Shown: positions 59,213-64,000 of the stretch, in pieces
How positions within the stretch are numbered: the stretch's first letter is position 1
How the letters are laid out: each line of letters opens with the position of its first letter
Origin: Flavobacteriaceae bacterium
GTDB lineage: Bacteria; Bacteroidota; Bacteroidia; Flavobacteriales; Flavobacteriaceae
NCBI GenBank assembly: GCA_020435965.1
Contig: JAGQYS010000059.1
Span: forward strand, 29,382-93,381
DNA length: 64,000 bases
Direction: 5' to 3'
Notes under the pieces: model-generated
Seen by the model: only the letters and a program-made list of their open reading frames with translations
What the model was told of the DNA's origin: nothing
Databases searched by the model: none
Translations under genes and position numbers: made by a program

Positions 59213-59883
59213 ATAAAATAGGCAATAGCAACTGCAACAATAATAGCCAGTATTTTATTGAGGTTAAACTTATGGCCTTCACTACTTTCAAACAAAATAG
59301 TAGTGGAAATATGTAAAAAGACACCAATAACAATCGCATTGATATAAACCAGATAGTCTGAGACCATAGAAACATTATTGGAAATTATGGTGCCTAAAGG
59401 TGTCATGATTCCGAATAGTGTTAAGAATGAAATAATTTGTAAAGTCTTAAAATCTGACTGTACCAAATAGGTTGTAATTAAAATGGCAATTGGTATTTTA
59501 TGAACCAAAACGCCATAAACCATGTCATTGTGTTGATGTATAGGAAAACCTTCTAAAAACGCATGTAAACATAAGCTAAGGAATAAAAGCCAAGGAAAAT
59601 CCTTACTGTTTTTATGGATGTGTACATGACCATGTTCGGCTCCTTTTGAGAAAAACTCTAAAACAATTTGCAATAGTATACCAGACATAATAAACAGTCC
59701 TGTAAGTTTGGCATCTAGATGCTCATACACTTCAGGTAGCAAATCAAACATGGTAAGCGATAGTAAAAACGCACCACTAAATGCCAATAGCAGCTTAATG
59801 TTTTTTTGTTTGTTTTGTTTGGTAAAGTAAACAAAAGCATAACCTATTAAAACAGCATATATTGGAAATAAGTATTTATTCAT
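59209..59883 (-). CDS. ZIP family metal transporter
   Basis: 224 residues, about seven to eight membrane helices. ZIP signatures: LCLHAFLEGFPIHQH in helix 4 and VLVHKIPIAILITTYL in helix 5, with His/Glu metal sites. A His-rich loop (GHVHIHKN) lies between helices 3 and 4. It imports zinc or another divalent metal. It is 4 bp downstream of the methyltransferase gene, and its stop codon overlaps that of the multicopper oxidase gene. Confidence 0.9.
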   Translation of the reverse strand: MNKYLFPIYAVLIGYAFVYFTKQNKQKNIKLLLAFSGAFLLSLTMFDLLPEVYEHLDAKLTGLFIMSGILLQIVLEFFSKGAEHGHVHIHKNSKDFPWLLFLSLCLHAFLEGFPIHQHNDMVYGVLVHKIPIAILITTYLVQSDFKTLQIISFLTLFGIMTPLGTIISNNVSMVSDYLVYINAIVIGVFLHISTTILFESSEGHKFNLNKILAIIVAVAIAYFI

Positions 59884-59887
59884 AAGA

Positions 59888-60619
59888 CTACATAAATATC
59901 ATGATGAGACGTTCGCTGGAAGAGTTATTAAATTTTTTGAGTTTGTAATCACCAAAAACATCAATAAGTTCAACATTAGCTTCTTCAAATAAAATTTTAA
60001 AATCACTTAAGGAGATGGCTTTAACACGTTCGTAAAAATTGAAAGTTTCATTATCAACTTCAAAAGAAATGGTTTTTACAATGTATCCATTTTCATGCGT
60101 TCGTTTCAGTTTAAAATTGATACCATCAACGGTTTTAATTTCATCTGGCTTTAAGTGTTCTTTTACATAATCAGCATTCATAAAATCAATCACACCTATG
60201 CCATTGGGTTTTAAATTGGCTTTTATAGCTTTAATGGTATTTAGGTTGTCTTCTTCATTTTCAAAATAACCAAAGCTGGTAAATAAATTAAAAACGGCAT
60301 CAAACTTTTTAGGGTATGGTTTGCTCATATCATGCACATCAAAACACAAAGAATCGTTCTCATATTGTTTGGCAAAAGCGATACTTTGCGGAGATAAGTC
60401 CAACCCAGTTACATCAAATCCAATGCTGTTTAAATAAATAGAATGACGACCTTTGCCACAAGCTAAGTCCAAGATGGTTGCACCTTCAGGAATGTTGAGA
60501 TAACTCGTTAATGCTTCCATAAACGATTGCGCTTCTTGGTGGTCTCTATCTTTGTATAAAATGTGGTAGAAAGGCGTATCAAACCAAGAAGAATACCAAT
60601 GTTTTGTGTCTTTTGTCAT
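59888..60619 (-). CDS. Class I SAM-dependent methyltransferase
   Basis: 243 residues. Motif I ILDLACGKGRHSIYLN, then GFDVTGLDLSPQSI and FDAVFNLFTSFGYFENEEDN, define a small-molecule-type methyltransferase. The C-terminal part is beta-rich (FKLKRTHENGYIVKTISFEV). Substrate unknown. It is divergent from the asparagine-synthase-like gene, and their promoter boxes lie next to one another (60639-60657). Confidence 0.88.
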   Translation of the reverse strand: MTKDTKHWYSSWFDTPFYHILYKDRDHQEAQSFMEALTSYLNIPEGATILDLACGKGRHSIYLNSIGFDVTGLDLSPQSIAFAKQYENDSLCFDVHDMSKPYPKKFDAVFNLFTSFGYFENEEDNLNTIKAIKANLKPNGIGVIDFMNADYVKEHLKPDEIKTVDGINFKLKRTHENGYIVKTISFEVDNETFNFYERVKAISLSDFKILFEEANVELIDVFGDYKLKKFNNSSSERLIMIFM

Positions 60620-60638
60620 TTAATAATCAGTGTCGAAA

Positions 60639-60657
60639 CAAAAATACTCTATTTTTG
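60639..60657. promoter_or_regulatory. Adjacent divergent promoter boxes
   Basis: TATTTTTG occurs on the minus strand (60639-60646) for the methyltransferase and on the plus strand (60650-60657) for the asparagine-synthase-like gene. Both match TAnnTTTG but lack clear TTG boxes and lie in AT-rich DNA. Confidence 0.4.
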
Positions 60658-60677
60658 TTTTTTATTTACACTTGCCA

Positions 60678-62117
60678 ATGAAGATTAATCAATATTTTAT
60701 TACTAATAATGAAAGCATTTCAATTGATGATGCCGAATTTAGTGTGTATAGTATTGATGATTTCAAGATTTATAGCCACAGTAAACTTAAGGTAAATTGT
60801 TTTGAAAATGAACACAATGCATTAATAATTCTTGGTGATATTTTTGATTGCTTTAATCCAGATAACTCAAATGTTGATATTGGTAACTCACTCATAAAAT
60901 CAGACACCTTAAAAAAGGTATTGCAAACACTTGATAAACTTACGGGTCGCTTTGTGATATTTGTAAAAATAGAAGGTAGCTGGTATTTATTATCTGACTT
61001 TTTTGGTCAACGTCAAGTATATTATTGGTATAAGAACAATAAGTTTTATGCTTCATCATCTGACAAATTATTGTTAGACACTTTGGGAGTAACCCTTGAA
61101 ATGGATGATATAAAACAACAATTAAGTAGGTCAAACTATTTCCTTAAAATTCATGAGCATTGGTTATTAGGTAAAACCGATTGGGACAATCGTTTAATGA
61201 AACTGTTACCAAACCATTATTTAAATATCCAAAAAGTAAAGCAGGAGCACATTCCGATTTATGTAAACAGAACTTCTGATAAAACGCAATTAGAAAAAGA
61301 CGTATTAAATGTCATTAAAAACTCAATAAATGCTTATTCCAAAAGATATGATTTAAGGCTCGGCTTAACCTCAGGTTACGATTCTAGGCTGCTACTTGCT
61401 TGCAGTTTATCTATAAAAGAAAAGATTAAATACTTTACATTTAAAAGGAATGATACGTATGTAAGGCGTGATGTTGCAATAGCTAAGCAGCTAGCTAAAA
61501 GATACCAGTTGCATCATCAAACTATTGAAACAGATGATTTAAAACCAAAGTTTTTAAATGCATTTAATTCCCAATTTCTGGTGCCAAGAATTTTAGATAA
61601 AACCAAAAACATACAATGGTTTCAAAATCAGAAACTTCGAAATACAGCTGTTATAAGTGGTAATGGAGGCGCTTTAATACGAAGTATTTATAACGAAGCA
61701 GATTTTAAGAACATCAAAACGATTTGCAAAGCCATAGAGTATGAACCAAGCGATATACACTTAAAGGCTTTGGATTCATGGTTAAAATCTGCAAAGGTAT
61801 ATGCTTCAGAAAACGAAATTTTGTTAAGCGATTTATTTTACCTAGAAATTAGGTTAGGTAAATGGGGAAATAAAATGGTACACGAATTGGATTTTGCAAA
61901 TATTGAAGAATTTACACCTTATAACAACAGATATGTATTGTTTAGCTTATTATTAAACTATAATGAAGCAGAACGTAAAGCAATTACATTAAATTTGCTA
62001 GAGCAAAGCACTGAAGGAATTACAAAACTTCCTTTTAACCCAAAAACATGGAAAGATACTGTAAAACGTATCATTTTTTACGAGCATTATAAAAAATGGA
62101 TTCAAAAAATTAAATAG
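60678..62117 (+). CDS. Asparagine-synthase-like protein lacking the glutaminase cysteine
   Basis: 479 residues from the ATG at 60678. The N-terminal ~140 residues keep the beta-sandwich core of the class II glutamine amidotransferase domain (ILGDIF, LTGRFVIF, SDFFGQRQVYY), but the protein does not start with Met-Cys, so no ammonia is released from glutamine. The synthetase half has an ATP-pyrophosphatase loop GLTSGYDSR (S232-G-Y-D235-S236). Such proteins are often in surface-sugar or natural-product loci; here neighbours are unrelated, 11 bp before the rRNA methyltransferase. It likely makes an amide or adenylated product using free ammonia or another amine. Confidence 0.82.
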   Translation: MKINQYFITNNESISIDDAEFSVYSIDDFKIYSHSKLKVNCFENEHNALIILGDIFDCFNPDNSNVDIGNSLIKSDTLKKVLQTLDKLTGRFVIFVKIEGSWYLLSDFFGQRQVYYWYKNNKFYASSSDKLLLDTLGVTLEMDDIKQQLSRSNYFLKIHEHWLLGKTDWDNRLMKLLPNHYLNIQKVKQEHIPIYVNRTSDKTQLEKDVLNVIKNSINAYSKRYDLRLGLTSGYDSRLLLACSLSIKEKIKYFTFKRNDTYVRRDVAIAKQLAKRYQLHHQTIETDDLKPKFLNAFNSQFLVPRILDKTKNIQWFQNQKLRNTAVISGNGGALIRSIYNEADFKNIKTICKAIEYEPSDIHLKALDSWLKSAKVYASENEILLSDLFYLEIRLGKWGNKMVHELDFANIEEFTPYNNRYVLFSLLLNYNEAERKAITLNLLEQSTEGITKLPFNPKTWKDTVKRIIFYEHYKKWIQKIK

Positions 62118-62128
62118 TAAAAAGATTG

Positions 62129-63286
62129 ATGGAGAATTTTAACATGGTTGCCAAAACATTATTTGGTTTTGAAGAATTATTAGCAAAAGAACTTACCCAA
62201 CTAGGTGCACAAGAGGTAAAAACAGGAGTTAGGAGCGTAAGCTTTGTTGGCGATAAAGGCTTTATGTATAAAGCTAACATGGCATTGCGTACTGCTATAA
62301 AAATATTAAAACCACTTAAAACCTTTCATATAAAAAACGAACAGGATTTGTACGATAAAATCTATAAAATACCTTGGGAAAATTATATGTCAGAAAATGG
62401 ATCTTTGGCTATTAATGCTACAGTACATTCAGATAAATTTAAGCATTCACAATACATTGCCTTAAAAACCAAAGATGCTATTGTAGACCGTTTTAGAGAT
62501 ATTAAAGGCACACGACCAAATGTCGATTTACGTTTTCCGGACTTAAAAATAAACATACACATTGATAGGCAAACCTGTACAGTGTCTTTTGATAGTTCTG
62601 GCGAATCGTTACACCGAAGAGGTTACAAAACAGCAACTAATATTGCTCCAATAAATGAAGTTTTGGCTGCAGGTTTGGTAATGCTTTCAGGTTGGGATGG
62701 TCAGAGTGATTTTATGGATCCAATGTGTGGTAGTGGCACCATACTTATTGAAGCGGCTATGATTGCTTGTAACATTCCGCCAAACTTGATGCGTAAGGAA
62801 TTTGCCTTTGAACGTTGGCAAGATTGGGACGTGGATTTGTTTGAAAAAATAGAAGAATCCTTACTGTCTAAAACCAGGGATTTTCATCATAAAATGGTTG
62901 GTTATGACAAATCACCTTCAGCAGTAAACAAAGCTATTGAGAATGTAAAAAATGCGCATTTAGAAGAATTCATTACCATAAAACATGAAGATTTTTTTAA
63001 AACCCGTAAAGGAGGAGATGAACATTTGCACATGTTGTTCAATCCGCCTTATGGCGAGCGCTTAGAGAGTTTGAATGTTGAAGAATTTTATGCAAATATT
63101 GGCACTACTTTAAAGCATGGTTATCCAGGAACCAATGCATGGCTAATTACATCAAACATGGAAGGGTTAAAGCATGTAGGACTAAGACCTTCTCGAAAAA
63201 TTAAAGTATTTAACGGAAAGTTAGAAGCACGTTTAGTTAAATACGAAATGTACGAAGGCAGTAAAAAGGCAAAAAAAAGTAATTAG
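62129..63286 (+). CDS. rlmL: THUMP domain 23S rRNA methyltransferase, RlmL N-terminal type
   Basis: 385 residues from ATG 62129 (TTG at 62126 is also in frame). N-terminal THUMP RNA-binding domain (about 45-155) then a Rossmann methyltransferase with MDPMCGSGTILIEAAM and FNPPYGERL, the NPPY motif of base-N-methylating enzymes. E. coli RlmL methylates G2445 of 23S rRNA; here only the RlmL half is present, without the RlmK half. The stop codon lies inside a terminator hairpin. Confidence 0.92.
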   Translation: MENFNMVAKTLFGFEELLAKELTQLGAQEVKTGVRSVSFVGDKGFMYKANMALRTAIKILKPLKTFHIKNEQDLYDKIYKIPWENYMSENGSLAINATVHSDKFKHSQYIALKTKDAIVDRFRDIKGTRPNVDLRFPDLKINIHIDRQTCTVSFDSSGESLHRRGYKTATNIAPINEVLAAGLVMLSGWDGQSDFMDPMCGSGTILIEAAMIACNIPPNLMRKEFAFERWQDWDVDLFEKIEESLLSKTRDFHHKMVGYDKSPSAVNKAIENVKNAHLEEFITIKHEDFFKTRKGGDEHLHMLFNPPYGERLESLNVEEFYANIGTTLKHGYPGTNAWLITSNMEGLKHVGLRPSRKIKVFNGKLEARLVKYEMYEGSKKAKKSN

Positions 63287-63308
63287 CCTTAAAAACTAAT
63301 TACTTTTT
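63274..63308. terminator. Bidirectional terminator overlapping the rlmL stop codon
   Basis: 12- to 13-bp stem AAAAAGTAATTA (63274-63285) / TAATTACTTTTT (63297-63308), 9-nt loop. The TAG stop of rlmL (63284-63286) is part of the left arm. Confidence 0.85.
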
Positions 63309-63312
63309 ATAG

Positions 63313-63849
63313 TTATCGTGCTTTAGGGTATTCATTGAATAAGCTTTCAACCAATTGGTTTACATAGCCTTCAATTTTATTTTTAGACCTGTTTAAATCA
63401 CAGGTTACAGAAGCTTGCCAAATTACTTGATTCTTGTTAATATCAGAAACATAAAGCACCAATGTTTCTTCAGTGTAAATTACAGTATCAATAGTACATT
63501 CTTTCCAATATTCATATTCACCTTGTTGGTCACAATTGGTAAATGTCGCTTCTTTTTCTTGTACAACAAGTCTAAAGCCAGCTTGTAATTCAGGGTTCAA
63601 TACATTTGTTTTATGACCTCTTTTTTCCATTTGTTTTTCTATGGCATCTCCAATAATTCCACGTACCTCGTTATTGTCGTGGTTTGGAAAGTTGGTGTTT
63701 TCAACAAATAAATCGTCTATGCACAGTACGTAGGTTGAATAGCTGTCAAAATCTACTTCTTCATCAAATTCTGAAATTATAGAACTTGTTGAGGCGCAGC
63801 CAAACAATAAAAATACAAGAGATAGAGATAAAAATTTTAGTGTTTTCAT
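63313..63849 (-). CDS. DUF4136-like lipoprotein
   Basis: 178 residues with a lipoprotein signal (KTLKFLSLSLVFLLFGCAST). The mature part begins with the DUF4136-type phrase EEVDFDSYSTYVL and later has IGDAIEKQMEKRGHK, LQAGFRLVVQE, LVLYVSDINKNQVIWQASVT and VNQLVESLFNEYP. Members are small outer-membrane-facing lipoproteins of unknown role. Convergent with rlmL. Confidence 0.85.
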   Translation of the reverse strand: MKTLKFLSLSLVFLLFGCASTSSIISEFDEEVDFDSYSTYVLCIDDLFVENTNFPNHDNNEVRGIIGDAIEKQMEKRGHKTNVLNPELQAGFRLVVQEKEATFTNCDQQGEYEYWKECTIDTVIYTEETLVLYVSDINKNQVIWQASVTCDLNRSKNKIEGYVNQLVESLFNEYPKAR

Positions 63850-64000
63850 GATATTTCCTTTAAGATTGATGTTAATTACTATGCCACAAAGTACAATATT
63901 TAAGTTTTATTTTAATATGATAATTATCAGTTGTAACTGTTAAAGTTTCTCTTTAAACTAAAAAAGCACTAAAATAATTGTAAAATATCATAATGTAAAG

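Noticed and set aside
1..64000. CRISPR array, tRNA, rRNA, prophage or transposase genes
   Set aside because: Looked for spaced identical repeats, T-loop-like GTTCGA motifs and integrase/transposase signatures; none was found by eye.

Overview
The window looks like a chromosomal segment of a marine member of the Flavobacteriaceae (Bacteroidota). The DNA is AT-rich. Several secreted proteins end in a type 9 secretion (T9SS) type A sorting domain with a PNP motif (PQQ sugar dehydrogenase, SGNH protein, discoidin-like protein, multicopper oxidase). A gliding-motility GldF/GldG protein is present. Promoters fit the Bacteroidota consensus (TTG, about 20-22 bp, TAnnTTTG), and several proteins belong to families common in this group (DUF4294, DUF4268, DUF4870, TAT-exported DUF1501 paired with DUF1800). 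No rRNA, tRNA, CRISPR array, phage or conjugative module was seen.

Layout. 1-7.2 kb: the end of an FAD/Fe-S oxidase, a very large secreted PQQ-type sugar dehydrogenase with a fresh internal duplication, a TsdA-like dihaem cytochrome, two small membrane proteins and dnaN. 7.2-16.3 kb: a fused gldF-gldG gene coupled to a monooxygenase-like gene and a SAM hydrolase gene, then phoH, purC, a parDE toxin-antitoxin cassette bounded by integron-attC-like sequences, tfoX-like, CPBP protease and a secreted M24 peptidase. 16.3-23.1 kb: a sodium-coupled transport block (AGCS symporter, DUF4212 subunit, SSS symporter) followed by a secreted SGNH protein and acetyl-CoA synthetase. 23.1-31.3 kb: repeat-rich spacers, a small membrane protein, unknown secreted proteins, DUF2188, a class C-type serine hydrolase lipoprotein, a NYN-LOTUS protein and an M28 peptidase. 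31.3-35.3 kb: a Bcr/CflA-type MFS pump, three small unknown genes and a secreted amidohydrolase.

35.4-44.4 kb is the most unusual part. An operon encodes an exported PEP-synthase/glucan-dikinase-like protein, an exported class A-type acyl-serine enzyme and a TerC membrane protein. It converges on genes for an ATP/ADP-translocase-like transporter fused to HEAT repeats and a second class A-type acyl-serine enzyme. An ATP-grasp dikinase with a signal peptide beside a nucleotide-carrier-like protein suggests, as inference, phosphotransfer chemistry outside the cytoplasm or across the inner membrane.

44.5-52 kb: a three-gene biotin-dependent acyl-CoA carboxylase, PrsW-like protease, NUDIX hydrolase, M42 peptidase, DUF4294 protein and haemolysin III-type membrane protein. 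52-57.5 kb: a DUF1800-DUF1501-discoidin/T9SS operon, an amidohydrolase and DUF4268. 57.5-64 kb: a T9SS multicopper oxidase, ZIP transporter, methyltransferase, an asparagine-synthase-like protein, a THUMP rRNA methyltransferase and a DUF4136-like lipoprotein. Family assignments come from reading motifs by eye; no database search was run.
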